Part shown: in pieces, positions 32,495 through 40,936 of the stretch | Position numbering within the stretch: the stretch's first letter is position 1 | Layout of the letters: each line of letters begins with the position of its first letter | DNA from: Lewinellaceae bacterium | GTDB lineage: Bacteria > Bacteroidota > Bacteroidia > Chitinophagales > Saprospiraceae | NCBI GenBank assembly: GCA_020636315.1 | Contig: JACJYA010000024.1 | Coordinates: 33,177-97,176 of the forward strand | Direction of reading: 5' to 3' | Length of the DNA stretch: 64,000 nt | Translations under genes and position numbers: made by a program | Notes under the pieces: generated by a model | Seen by the model: the letters and a program-made list of their open reading frames with translations, nothing else | Database searches by the model: none | What the model was told of the DNA's origin: nothing

Positions 32495-34042
32495 ATGTAT
32501 AAGATCATAGCCCTTTTTGCCCTCGCCCTGACAATGGCCGGCAGTACGCCCTGGGTTCCTGAGCAGCCCAACATCCTCTTTATCATGTCGGACGACCATG
32601 CCCAGCAGGCCATCAGCAGCTATGGAAGCACACTTATCGAAACACCGAACATCGACCGGCTGGCAAAGGAAGGCGCCCTGTTCGAGAACAGTTTCGTCAC
32701 CAATTCCATCTGCGCTCCCAGCCGGGCCGTCCTCCTCACCGGGAAATACAGCCATATCAACGGCGTGCGCGACAACCGGGACACCTTCGACGGCTCCCAG
32801 CCCACCTTCCCCAAACTGCTCCAACAGGCCGGCTACCACACCGCCATAGTGGGCAAATGGCACCTGAAGACGGCGCCCACCGGCTTCGACTACTGGAACG
32901 TCCTCATCGGGCAGGGCCAATACTACAACCCCCGGATGATCGAAATGGGTGATACGGTGCAGTACTCGGGTTATGCGACTACCGTCACTACCGATATTGC
33001 GCTCAAAGCCCTGAAAAACCGCCCGAAGGACAAGCCCTTCTGCCTGCTCTACCAGCATAAGGCGCCCCACCGGAATTTCATGCCGGAACCTCAGTATTTT
33101 TCTGCATATTCGGAAGAAGACATTCCCCTCCCACCTACTTTCTATGACGATTACAAAGGGCGCCCCGCCGCCGAAGAGGCCGATATGCGGGTGGCGGATA
33201 TGTACATGGGTTTCGATATGAAGCTGTCGCCTAAAGACTATGAAGGCTACCCGGAAGGTTCCGGCGGCAATGCGGATTTCGATGTTTCCGAGTCCTGGAG
33301 AAACACCATCGGAGGGCTCAACGACAAGCAAAGGAAGGAATGGGATGAATTCTACGGCCCGGTTCGCCGGGAGTTCAGAGAGAAGCAGCCCAGAGGCAAA
33401 GCACTCACCGAATGGAAATTCCAGCGCTATATCAAGGATTACCTCCGCTGCATCCTTTCGGTTGATGCACAGATCGGCCGTGTGCTGAACTACCTGGATG
33501 AATCGGGCCTGGCCGAGAACACCATCGTCGTGTACACCTCCGACCAGGGCTTCTACCTGGGCGAGCACGGCTGGTACGACAAGCGGTTCATGTACGAGGA
33601 ATCGCTCCGCACTCCCCTGCTCGTCCGCTTTCCCAAAGCCATTCCGGCCGGCAGCCGCATTCCACAGATGGCCCTCAATCTCGACCTCGCTCCTACCCTG
33701 CTGGCCTTTGCCGGCGCTCCCATTCCCGAAGACATGCAGGGCCGTTCCATGAAGCCCTTGCTCGAAAACGGAAAAGCCAGGGGCTGGCGCAAGGCCCTCT
33801 ACTACCATTATTACGAATACCCCCACGGCTGGCACCGGGTGCGCCCCCATTACGGCATCCGCACCGGGCGGTACAAGCTGATCCACTTTTACAACGAACC
33901 GGATTACTGGGAGCTGTATGACCTGGAGAAGGATCCGAATGAGCTGAATAACCTGTATGAAAAACCCCAATACGGAAAGCGGATAAAGAAGCTGAAGCGT
34001 CAACTCGAAGAGCTGCGGGTGCAATACGGCGATGAAGCCTAG
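32495..34042 (+). CDS. Sulfatase (arylsulfatase family, DUF4976-type C-terminus)
   Basis: A 515-residue type I sulfatase that hydrolyses sulfate esters of algal or host polysaccharides, exported by a short signal sequence (MYKIIALFALALTMAGSTP). The metal-binding start PNILFIMSDDHAQQAISSYG, the formylglycine site C73-x-P-S-R (CAPSRAVLLTGKYSH), GKWHLK, the central VYTSDQGFYLGEHGWYDKRFMYEESLRTPLLVRFP and the C-terminal ELYDLEKDPNELNNLY are all present. Activation needs an anaerobic or aerobic formylglycine-generating enzyme, not seen here. It stands alone without a carbohydrate-utilisation cluster. Upstream lies a palindromic operator-like site. Confidence 0.93.
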   Translation: MYKIIALFALALTMAGSTPWVPEQPNILFIMSDDHAQQAISSYGSTLIETPNIDRLAKEGALFENSFVTNSICAPSRAVLLTGKYSHINGVRDNRDTFDGSQPTFPKLLQQAGYHTAIVGKWHLKTAPTGFDYWNVLIGQGQYYNPRMIEMGDTVQYSGYATTVTTDIALKALKNRPKDKPFCLLYQHKAPHRNFMPEPQYFSAYSEEDIPLPPTFYDDYKGRPAAEEADMRVADMYMGFDMKLSPKDYEGYPEGSGGNADFDVSESWRNTIGGLNDKQRKEWDEFYGPVRREFREKQPRGKALTEWKFQRYIKDYLRCILSVDAQIGRVLNYLDESGLAENTIVVYTSDQGFYLGEHGWYDKRFMYEESLRTPLLVRFPKAIPAGSRIPQMALNLDLAPTLLAFAGAPIPEDMQGRSMKPLLENGKARGWRKALYYHYYEYPHGWHRVRPHYGIRTGRYKLIHFYNEPDYWELYDLEKDPNELNNLYEKPQYGKRIKKLKRQLEELRVQYGDEA

Positions 34043-34044
34043 AG

Positions 34045-34122
34045 AAGTGGAAAGGTGTAAAGGCGCTTAAGTGGAAAGGTGTAAAAGTGTAAATGAGGTT
34101 GCGAACACCTTTCCACTTAAGC
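34045..34122. repeat. Inverted-repeat element between convergent genes
   Basis: GCTTAAGTGGAAAGGTGT (34065-34082) pairs perfectly over 18 bp with 34105-34122; a direct copy of AAGTGGAAAGGTGTAAA stands at 34045-34061. The same sequence type (AAAGGTGTAAAAATGCAA) forms the element at 40869-40931. It can end both neighbouring transcripts. Confidence 0.7.
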
Positions 34123-34125
34123 ACT

Positions 34126-34689
34126 TTAGCACTTATCCTCCCATCCCCAGGCCACGATCACCCAGTGTTCCCCATCCGGATCGGTATATTCGTGGATGTT
34201 CTCAAACCCTACCTTCTCATGGGCGCGGATGGAACGGGGGTTGCGGGCGGATATCTCGGTAACCACCAGGTCAAAGTCAGCCGAAAGGCGGTCCCGCATA
34301 TCCAGATAAAGCCCCTGGAAGACGCCCTGCCCCCGGTACGGCTTGGCCACACAAACCTGCCCCATGACGAAGTAACGCCAATCCCTGAGCGGCCGCCCCT
34401 TCCAGGGAATGCCATCCAGCAGCTCAAACATGGGCACCAGGACGGGAATGCGGGCGCCGAAACGGGTTTCCATTACCAGCGCGTAGCCGGCAATTTCCAC
34501 GCCTGCCCAGGCGGTGCTGTGGCAGTAAGGCGTATTCATGTCCCTCAGGGTTTCCATATCGTGGTCAACGGTCACGAAGCCCTGCTCACGGGATTCCTGA
34601 AGGCTGATGTTCCGCGGCAGGTTGGCCTTCTGGAGGGCCATGATCTGCCGGAGGTGAAGGTCAGTGGTGGACGGGCCGTAAGTGAACAT
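34126..34689 (-). CDS. GNAT family N-acetyltransferase
   Basis: A 187-residue cytosolic protein. The acetyl-CoA-binding motif is clear in VMGQVCVAKPYRGQGVFQGLY (R-G-Q-G), followed by VVTEISARNPRSIRAHEKVGFENIHEYTD, the usual alpha-4/beta-5 block. A single GNAT domain of family-typical length. Substrate unknown; the tail DPDGEHWVIVAWGWED is aromatic, as in some amino-group acceptors. It converges on the sulfatase with a shared inverted-repeat terminator between them. The helical protein gene lies 39 bp upstream on the same strand, so both may share a transcript. Confidence 0.87.
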   Translation of the reverse strand: MFTYGPSTTDLHLRQIMALQKANLPRNISLQESREQGFVTVDHDMETLRDMNTPYCHSTAWAGVEIAGYALVMETRFGARIPVLVPMFELLDGIPWKGRPLRDWRYFVMGQVCVAKPYRGQGVFQGLYLDMRDRLSADFDLVVTEISARNPRSIRAHEKVGFENIHEYTDPDGEHWVIVAWGWEDKC

Positions 34690-34728
34690 GGCAATACAGG
34701 GTTTAAGCTATAAAAATAGGCAATTCCA

Positions 34729-35922
34729 TCAATTGGTTTGCCCGTAGCTTCGCATGACTTCCATATACTGCCTTTCCCAGGAGGCCATCTCTCCGGTAAT
34801 TGTTCTGGCCTGTTTGATGAGTTCCAGCCCCAGGCCGAGCAGAGACGACTCAAAATTGGCGAGGTTGAGCTCCGTGTTGGTGCCGTCGTAAAGGCCGGCC
34901 ATGTCCCCATTCACTTTATGAATATTGGCTGTGATGTATTCCATGTAGGATGCGGCAATCCGGCGGTACTCCTCTTTCAGGTTTTGAAACAGAGGAGTGA
35001 TTTGTTCCATTTCGGCAGCAGCCCGTTCTCTATGTTTAACAGCCGTCTCAACCCTCAGCTTTTTCTCCGGTTCCGGGTCTTTTATCCTACCAACCTCTCC
35101 GGCAATGACCTCCGGCAGCGCATTGTACTTTCGTTTAAACTCCGCATCGATTTCGTTGTGGTTGCCGGCCTGATTTTCTATCGTTTGCAGGCCCTGGCCA
35201 AAAGCATTGGCAGCCGCCTGTATGGCTTCGGTAAATTCCGTGATCCTGCCGTTGATCTCCATGGCATTAAGGGCCGTTTCTTTCCGGCTCATCTGCCGTG
35301 CCATTTCCGGAGTTTTGACAACCGCCGGATCGTTGGCCATATACTTTTGCAGTTCAGCCATGCGCTCCTGCTCGCTCATTTGCTGAAAGCGCGCCGCATA
35401 GGCCGGGTCATTCATCATCTTCTGGTAAAGCGCCGTCATGCCGGGAGAGTTCACGCCACTGGCGGAGAAGGGGTCCGCCAAATACTGCTCCGTAGCCTGC
35501 CTGGCCGCATCTTCAGCTTCCTCCTGGTTCATCCCCTGAATGGCCTGCACCCCGCCCATACTTTTGATTATGGGGTTGCGTTCTATTTCCTGGTTTATGG
35601 CAGCCCTGTCCGGGGTTGCCCCTTCCATCTGTTTTTTGTAGTGATCTTCGTATTGCAGCTGCACCCGGCGGATATTCTCTTCGGCAGGGAGGTAATAATT
35701 ATCCATCGCCTGGTAGTCGGGTTGTAAGAAGTTGCCGCCAAAGGCCCGCTTGGCCGCCTCCTCCAGGGAACCCGGCAGGCCGGGCACTCCTTCGATATAA
35801 GATGGAATATCGGCCGTGCCCAAAAGCGTATTGGCCGAAGGCTGTTGGGAAAATGCCTTAGCTGACATCATCATGGCGCCAAGGGCCAGGAAAATTAGGG
35901 ATAACTTCATTTTTGTTTTCAT
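34729..35922 (-). CDS. Secreted alpha-helical protein of unknown function
   Basis: 397 residues. Signal peptide MKTKMKLSLIFLALGAMMMSAKAFSQ (a second ATG at codon 5 would also serve). The mature protein is rich in Gln, Glu, Met and Ala and almost entirely helical, with likely coiled-coil stretches (NQEEAEDAARQATEQYL, MSEQERMAELQKYM, EKKLRVETAVKHRERAAAEMEQ). No cysteine pattern, enzyme motif or sorting signal. A periplasmic helical protein is all that can be said. It is followed by the GNAT gene and is divergent from the M1 peptidase; twin palindromes lie in the shared upstream region. Confidence 0.65.
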   Translation of the reverse strand: MKTKMKLSLIFLALGAMMMSAKAFSQQPSANTLLGTADIPSYIEGVPGLPGSLEEAAKRAFGGNFLQPDYQAMDNYYLPAEENIRRVQLQYEDHYKKQMEGATPDRAAINQEIERNPIIKSMGGVQAIQGMNQEEAEDAARQATEQYLADPFSASGVNSPGMTALYQKMMNDPAYAARFQQMSEQERMAELQKYMANDPAVVKTPEMARQMSRKETALNAMEINGRITEFTEAIQAAANAFGQGLQTIENQAGNHNEIDAEFKRKYNALPEVIAGEVGRIKDPEPEKKLRVETAVKHRERAAAEMEQITPLFQNLKEEYRRIAASYMEYITANIHKVNGDMAGLYDGTNTELNLANFESSLLGLGLELIKQARTITGEMASWERQYMEVMRSYGQTN

Positions 35923-36073
35923 GATCGGTAAAAGTGTTTAAAAAAAGAGTGCGGCGGATATGGCCAGCACCGTAATGCCTGTTGGACAAATGCCCGGCCT
36001 GCTGCGTTACACCGACTTTCCTGAAAAAGGGCAGTTTGGGCATCAATTGCGGACATTTCAACGGCGCCTTTCC

Positions 36074-36116
36074 TCTACCGGTAGATGGATTGAACTCCTT
36101 TGTCTATTACCGTAGA
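36074..36116. promoter_or_regulatory. Two related operator-like palindromes between divergent genes
   Basis: TCTACCGGTAGA (36074-36085, perfect palindrome) and TCTATTACCGTAGA (36103-36116), centres 30 bp apart. Both contain TACCG-(G)-TAGAT as a direct repeat. They lie about 60-90 bp before a weak -7 element (TATCTTTC, 36157-36164) of the M1 peptidase, a position that suits an activator. Confidence 0.4.
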
Positions 36117-36186
36117 TAAAACAGCAGGGATACGCTCTCCCTCACATTGTTTTCCCTATCTTTCTCTTTAAATAAAACCTATCGAG

Positions 36187-38319
36187 ATGGCTACCAAACC
36201 AACTACCTACACCTTACTGTTATTATTCCTTTGCGCCACCCTGGTGCAGCTCACCGCCCAGGAAACCCGTTTCTTCGTGCCACGCGAGATACAGCAGGCC
36301 TACGAAAACGGCACCCGCTCCATGGATGGAAAGCCGGGCCCCAAATACTGGCAGAATACCGTTGATTACACGATCGAAGTAGAAGTATTTCCCGAAGAGA
36401 AAAAGGTTGCCGGGTCGGAAACGGCCGTTTATTACAACAACAGCCCCGACGCACTCGACCGCCTTGTCGTGCGCCTTTACCACGACGCTTTCCGGAAGGC
36501 CAACCCCCGTGCCTACCGCGTTCAACCGGATGACATAACCGAAGGCGTCGAGATCAGCCGGCTGGTGATCAACGGAGAAACCTATAGCCTGGAGCGCGGC
36601 CAGGGTGTGTCCAAAAACGGAACCAATACGACGATCCGCCTGAAAGAAAGGCTGCAGCCCGGGGAAAAACTGACCATGAAAGTCGATTGGTCCCATTACA
36701 TTCCGGAAACTACGGTGCGGACCGGAGCTTACGACAGCACGGCCTTTTTCATTGCCTACTGGTATCCTCAGATAGCGGTATATGACGATGTCTTCGGATG
36801 GGATGACCTGGCCTATGATTTCAGCACCGAATTTTACAATAACCTGGGCAATTTTGACGTGAAGATCACAGCGCCGAAAAACTTCACCGTGCTATCCACC
36901 GGAGTGCTGCAAAATGCCAAAGAAGTGCTGCCGGGTGAAGTCTTCCAACGCTTCCAGGAGGCTAAAAGTGCAGCTGAAACGATTTCTGTTATCGGCCCTG
37001 AAGACCTGGGAAACGGCTATGAAAACCTTTCCGGCGCCTGGCATTACAAAGCGGAAAATGTTTCCGATTTTGCCTTCTGCCTGAGCGACCACTACTGCTG
37101 GGACGCTGCCGCTCAGGAGGTGGATGGCAGGAATGTATTTGTCAATTCCTATTACCCCCTTGAAATGGCGGAGAAATGTAAAGAAGTGACGGCCAACCAG
37201 CAAAAGACGATGAAACACTTCTCCGAAGACGTGCCGGGCATCCCCTACCCCTATCCGGAATTCACGACCTTCATCGCCGACGGAGGCGGCGGTATGGAAT
37301 ACCCCATGATGGCCAACAACGGCGGCCCGGGGCTGGGCGTTACGGTCCACGAGATGTTCCACACCTACTTTCCCATGTACGTCCGCATCAATGAAAAGCG
37401 CTTCGCCTGGATGGATGAAGGCTGGGCGGATTACATCGACAACCTGATCATCCGCCGTTATTTCCAGGGAGAAGAGGGGTTCGATTTCGGCACTTATTCC
37501 TCCCAGATCCAGGGCACTCTGGGCTCCATCAGCGACCTGCCGCTGATCACCTCCACCCAGTTCATGGACTTCACCAACTATGGCTATGCTTCCTATCCGC
37601 TGCCCGCTTTCATCTATTCGGTGCTACACCACCACCTGGGAGAGGAAACCTTCCTGAAATGTTTCCGGGAATACATCCGCCGCTGGGCTCAGAAGTCGCC
37701 GACCCCCTATGATTTCTTCTACACTTTTGAGAATGTCTCCGGCCAGGACCTTTCCTGGTTGTGGAAACCCTGGTTTTTTTCATTTGGAACGGTTGACATG
37801 AGCATTGAATCGTTTCGGAAAGGAAAACTCACTGTGAAAAAAACCGGGGTGCGCCCGGTTCCACTGATCATCCAAATAGAATACGAAGACGGAAGTACAA
37901 AAGAGATGGACCTCAAGGCATCAATATGGGAAATGGGCGACACCTATGAAACGGAGGTTTCCAACCCCAAATCGGTAAAATCCATAGCCGTTAATGCCAG
38001 CCTGCCGGATAAAATGCCTTTAGACAATTATTACCCTCCCCTGGCAGAGCGCTATGCGGGCCTCTCCATACCGGACGGAATCACGGGAAGCTACCTGTTC
38101 AACGAATTCCCGGTAACCGCCGAAGTCAGCCAGAAGGATGGGCTCTTGTTCATGGAGGTTGCGGCGGCCGGCTATCAGTTCTATCTGGTTCCCAAAAGTG
38201 AAACCGAATTCGTCAGCCTGGACGGTGAAATCAACATCCAGTTCCAGATGGAAGAAGGGAAAGTTTCAGGGTTGAATGCCAAAACACCGGATATGCAGCT
38301 CACGGCCAGGAAGCAATAG
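36187..38319 (+). CDS. M1 family metallopeptidase (aminopeptidase N-like)
   Basis: 710 residues; signal peptide MATKPTTYTLLLLFLCATLVQLTAQ. Zinc peptidase of the gluzincin clan: HEMFH at residues 388-392 and the third ligand Glu411 in DEGWADY give HExxH-18-E. The exopeptidase motif GGMEYPMM precedes it. An N-terminal beta domain (about 50-260) and a beta-rich C-terminal part frame the catalytic domain; the latter ends with a small strand-rich module (LTARKQ at the end) similar to DUF3471-type tails. Likely a periplasmic or surface-facing peptide hydrolase; no T9SS sorting domain. Related proteins in Bacteroidota digest peptides for uptake. Confidence 0.9.
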   Translation: MATKPTTYTLLLLFLCATLVQLTAQETRFFVPREIQQAYENGTRSMDGKPGPKYWQNTVDYTIEVEVFPEEKKVAGSETAVYYNNSPDALDRLVVRLYHDAFRKANPRAYRVQPDDITEGVEISRLVINGETYSLERGQGVSKNGTNTTIRLKERLQPGEKLTMKVDWSHYIPETTVRTGAYDSTAFFIAYWYPQIAVYDDVFGWDDLAYDFSTEFYNNLGNFDVKITAPKNFTVLSTGVLQNAKEVLPGEVFQRFQEAKSAAETISVIGPEDLGNGYENLSGAWHYKAENVSDFAFCLSDHYCWDAAAQEVDGRNVFVNSYYPLEMAEKCKEVTANQQKTMKHFSEDVPGIPYPYPEFTTFIADGGGGMEYPMMANNGGPGLGVTVHEMFHTYFPMYVRINEKRFAWMDEGWADYIDNLIIRRYFQGEEGFDFGTYSSQIQGTLGSISDLPLITSTQFMDFTNYGYASYPLPAFIYSVLHHHLGEETFLKCFREYIRRWAQKSPTPYDFFYTFENVSGQDLSWLWKPWFFSFGTVDMSIESFRKGKLTVKKTGVRPVPLIIQIEYEDGSTKEMDLKASIWEMGDTYETEVSNPKSVKSIAVNASLPDKMPLDNYYPPLAERYAGLSIPDGITGSYLFNEFPVTAEVSQKDGLLFMEVAAAGYQFYLVPKSETEFVSLDGEINIQFQMEEGKVSGLNAKTPDMQLTARKQ

Positions 38320-38382
38320 AGATGGCCGGAGGAACGCTATTCTGGCCGGGTAAAATATCTGCGGATTTTTCGCCTGGGCAAG

Positions 38383-38430
38383 GCGGAGGTTCGGGATCGT
38401 AGCCGCAGCTACGAAGCCCGGTTCTCCTCC
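38383..38430. repeat. Imperfect hairpin repeat beside the second MITE-like element
   Basis: GGAG-n-CGGG-n-CGTAGC / GCTACG-n-CCCG-n-CTCC form an interrupted stem around CGCA. It abuts the element at 38449 and looks like another dispersed intergenic repeat. Confidence 0.4.
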
Positions 38431-38448
38431 GCACGCAGAGGATGAGTC

Positions 38449-38853
38449 ATGCGAATCAGGGGCTAAATCCATTCTCCAATATGATATTGGAGGCCCCAGG
38501 CGGAGGACCCATTAAGGCTTGTGCCATTAGGCACAAAATGTCGGCAGGGAGATCCCCATTTGGCCTTTCCGTGCCGCCCGCGAGCGCTGAGGCCTCCGCC
38601 AGAGGCTTCAGCCGCCGGTGGAAGCTGCTCAGCGGCCTCCGTCGGCCATAGCCTTTGGCGGCGGACGAGGCGCTAGGTACGGCACAATTTCACCTCCTGC
38701 TTGGGAATGTTCCGTACCCTTCTTCGTAGGCAGAAGCCCACTTCGACGGGCGGAGGCCTATGGCACGGACAAAGCATCCCCGTTGCATTATCTACCGATA
38801 TTTCGTCCCTACAGGACTTCAAAAATATGCTTCGTTTAACCCCTGATTCGCAT
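38449..38853. mobile_element. MITE-like element (405 bp), same family as 31181-31426
   Basis: Inverted ends ATGCGAATCAGGGGCTAAA (38449-38467) and TTTAACCCCTGATTCGCAT (38835-38853), one mismatch. Flanks GAGTC and GAGCC fit a 5-bp target duplication with one change. The interior shares TTGTGCCATTAGGCACAAAA-type and CGTCCCTACAGGAC blocks with the first element but carries extra GC-rich palindromic DNA in the middle. No ORF of a transposase. Confidence 0.75.
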
Positions 38854-38885
38854 GAGCCATGTTTTATGCTTGACTGACCACCAAC

Positions 38886-38916
38886 TTGGTAATCCTGTTT
38901 ATCCTGTCTAACTTTG
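38886..38916 (+). promoter_or_regulatory. Promoter of the acyltransferase gene
   Basis: TTG at 38886-38888, a 20-bp spacer and TAACTTTG at 38909-38916; start of transcription near 38923, 36 nt before the ATG at 38959. Confidence 0.7.
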
Positions 38917-38958
38917 GCCCGGTTAACCCTCTTAAGAGAATAAACGAAACGCACAGGT

Positions 38959-39867
38959 ATGCTCATATACTACCTTTTCATCAAACCTTTGTCTCTTCTG
39001 CCCCTTCGGGTATCATTCGTGCTGTCGGATTTCCTGTACCTTATCCTCTATTACGTTTTGCGGTATCGCCGGGAGGTCGTTTTCACCAACCTGCGCAACT
39101 CCTTCCCCGAAAAAAGCGCCCGCGAAATAGAAGACATCGCCCGAAAATTCTACCGGCATTTCTGCGACCTGTCGGTTGAATCCATCCACAACTTCAGCAT
39201 TTCCAGGAAAGAACTGGTAGCACGTTGCAAGTTGCGAAACCCGGAAGTACTGGAAAAATTCTACCGCGAGGGAAAAAGCATCATCATCGCCTCCGGGCAC
39301 TACAACAACTGGGAACTGGCCGCCCTGGCTTTCGACCTGCAAACTTCCCACCAGGGAGTAGGTATCTACAAACCGCTTCGCAACCCTTACCTGGACCGGA
39401 AACTCCGGCAGTCCAGAGGCAAATACGGGCTGGAACTGGTGCCCAAAGACCAAACCAAGGCCTTCTTTGCAGAGAACGGGCACCGCCTCACCGCTCCCAT
39501 GCTGGCCACCGACCAATCGCCGTCCAAAAGCATCAATGTTTACTGGACTCAGTTCCTCAATCAGGATACCGCCGTGCTCTTTGGCACCGAGAAGTACTCC
39601 AAAGAATTCGACTATCCGGTCGTTTACGGGCATATCTACAAGATCCGGAGAGGCTATTACGAAATGGTGTTCGAAATCGTGGAAGACACCCCAACCGAAG
39701 CCCCCTACGGAGCCATCACTGAGAAACATACCAGGGTTCTGGAAAAGGATATACTGGAGGCGCCGCAGTACTGGCTCTGGACCCACAAAAGATGGAAAAG
39801 GAAAAGGCCGGCAGAGCCTAATCCTGCCAGCAGCCAGGGGCAATCTTCCGCAAAACCGGGGCGGTAA
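38959..39867 (+). CDS. Lysophospholipid/lipid A acyltransferase (LpxL/HtrB family)
   Basis: A 302-residue inner-membrane enzyme that transfers an acyl chain to a lipid A precursor or similar lipid on the cytosolic face. It starts with a hydrophobic anchor (MLIYYLFIKPLSLLPLRVSFVLSDFLYLI), then VVFTNLRNSFPEKS, the catalytic HxxxxE motif SGHYNNWE, a glycine- and Arg-containing acceptor block (IYKPLRNPYLDRKLRQSRGKYG), the ATDQSPSK segment and the final PQYWLWTHKRWK, all typical of the family. The tail beyond is basic. It has its own promoter, downstream of the MITE-like element. Confidence 0.92.
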   Translation: MLIYYLFIKPLSLLPLRVSFVLSDFLYLILYYVLRYRREVVFTNLRNSFPEKSAREIEDIARKFYRHFCDLSVESIHNFSISRKELVARCKLRNPEVLEKFYREGKSIIIASGHYNNWELAALAFDLQTSHQGVGIYKPLRNPYLDRKLRQSRGKYGLELVPKDQTKAFFAENGHRLTAPMLATDQSPSKSINVYWTQFLNQDTAVLFGTEKYSKEFDYPVVYGHIYKIRRGYYEMVFEIVEDTPTEAPYGAITEKHTRVLEKDILEAPQYWLWTHKRWKRKRPAEPNPASSQGQSSAKPGR

Positions 39868-40011
39868 AGTTTCCTGCCCGAGCCCCTGATTTCTTCTCCT
39901 GGCCAACCTTTTCAGGATTTCTTCGTTATTATCGTTGCTGCACAAACTATTTTCTTTCGTCCATCAGCCAACCAAAACCAGGAGTTATTTCTCATTTTCT
40001 GTAAGGAATAA

Positions 40012-40019
40012 TATTTTTG
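40012..40019 (+). promoter_or_regulatory. -7 element before the TPR gene
   Basis: TATTTTTG, 34 bp before the GTG start at 40054. No clear -33 TTG. Confidence 0.45.
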
Positions 40020-40053
40020 CGATTCTTTATTTAACCAAAACTTTAGATAAACC

Positions 40054-40857
40054 GTGAAACGTATTGCTTTTCTAACCACCGTGTTGCTACTTTCAGGATC
40101 TTCAATAGCCCTCAACGCTCAGGAATCGGCAGCGAGCCTGTACAATAAGGGCCTGGAACAAATCAAAGCCAAGAACTACACCGAAGCACTTCCGCTGATG
40201 GAGCAAGCCATCGAAGCCGCCGACCCGGAAGTCGAAGCCGACGCCAAAGTGATCAAGCTGGCCAAGCGCAACGGCGCCATTGCCGCCTATTACGTTGGTA
40301 ATGACCAGCGCAAATCGGACGATTTTGAAACCGCACTGGCTACTTACGATAAAGGTATTGATTTTTCACCTGGTTTCTACGCCAACTATATCGGCCGGGC
40401 CCAGGCACTGGAAGGAATGAATAAAACCCCTGAATCGGTTTCCGCTTATATCGACGCAGGAGACATCTGCGGCAAAGCAAAGAAGGCCGAAAAGGCCGAA
40501 AAGATGTACAGCAAAGCGGAAAATATCGTAGCTGTCGCCTGGGGAGACAAAAAGTGGGACGCTACTTCCGAATACGCCATGGCCTATCTGGATAAAAAGG
40601 AAAGCCCGGATGTCCATTACTATCTCGCATACGCCCTCAAAGAAAAAGGTAATGCCGAGAAGGGCCTGGAGCACGCTGAAAAGGCCATAGAACTCGCCGG
40701 CGGCGCCAACGCCAGCAAATACTACATGGCAAAAGCCGAGATCCTGGAAGCACTTGGGCAGGGGGAAGCCGCCGTGGAAGCCTACAAGATGGTCGATGAC
40801 GCCAAGTACAACGAACGCGCTCAATACAAGATCAATGAGTTGACCGGCGGAAAATAG
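40054..40857 (+). CDS. Periplasmic tetratricopeptide-repeat protein
   Basis: 267 residues, GTG start directly followed by a signal peptide (KRIAFLTTVLLLSGSSIALNAQ), which supports this start although no ATG exists there. The mature part consists of TPR-like helix pairs: SLYNKGLEQIKAKNYTEALP, AAYYVGNDQRKSDDFETALATYDKGI, FYANYIGRAQALEGM, VHYYLAYALKEKGNAEKGLEHAEKAIEL and SKYYMAKAEILEALGQGEAAVEAYK. It probably scaffolds protein contacts in the periplasm; partners are unknown. An inverted-repeat element ends this gene and the convergent YebC gene. Confidence 0.85.
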   Translation: MKRIAFLTTVLLLSGSSIALNAQESAASLYNKGLEQIKAKNYTEALPLMEQAIEAADPEVEADAKVIKLAKRNGAIAAYYVGNDQRKSDDFETALATYDKGIDFSPGFYANYIGRAQALEGMNKTPESVSAYIDAGDICGKAKKAEKAEKMYSKAENIVAVAWGDKKWDATSEYAMAYLDKKESPDVHYYLAYALKEKGNAEKGLEHAEKAIELAGGANASKYYMAKAEILEALGQGEAAVEAYKMVDDAKYNERAQYKINELTGGK

Positions 40858-40868
40858 GTGTGGTAAGT

Positions 40869-40931
40869 AAAGGTGTAAAAATGCAAGGGGTTGGCAACCG
40901 TTCTTTTGCCACTTTGTATTTTTACACCTTT
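40869..40931. repeat. Inverted-repeat terminator element between convergent genes
   Basis: AAAGGTGTAAAAATGCAA (40869-40886) pairs with 40914-40931 with a single mismatch; the loop holds GGTTGGCAACC, itself palindromic. Same family as 34045-34122. Confidence 0.7.
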
Positions 40932-40936
40932 ATGTC

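Noticed and set aside
32336..34024. 562-codon open frame opposite to the sulfatase
   Set aside because: Antisense shadow of a well-supported enzyme; the translation has no motif and the codon pattern mirrors the sulfatase.
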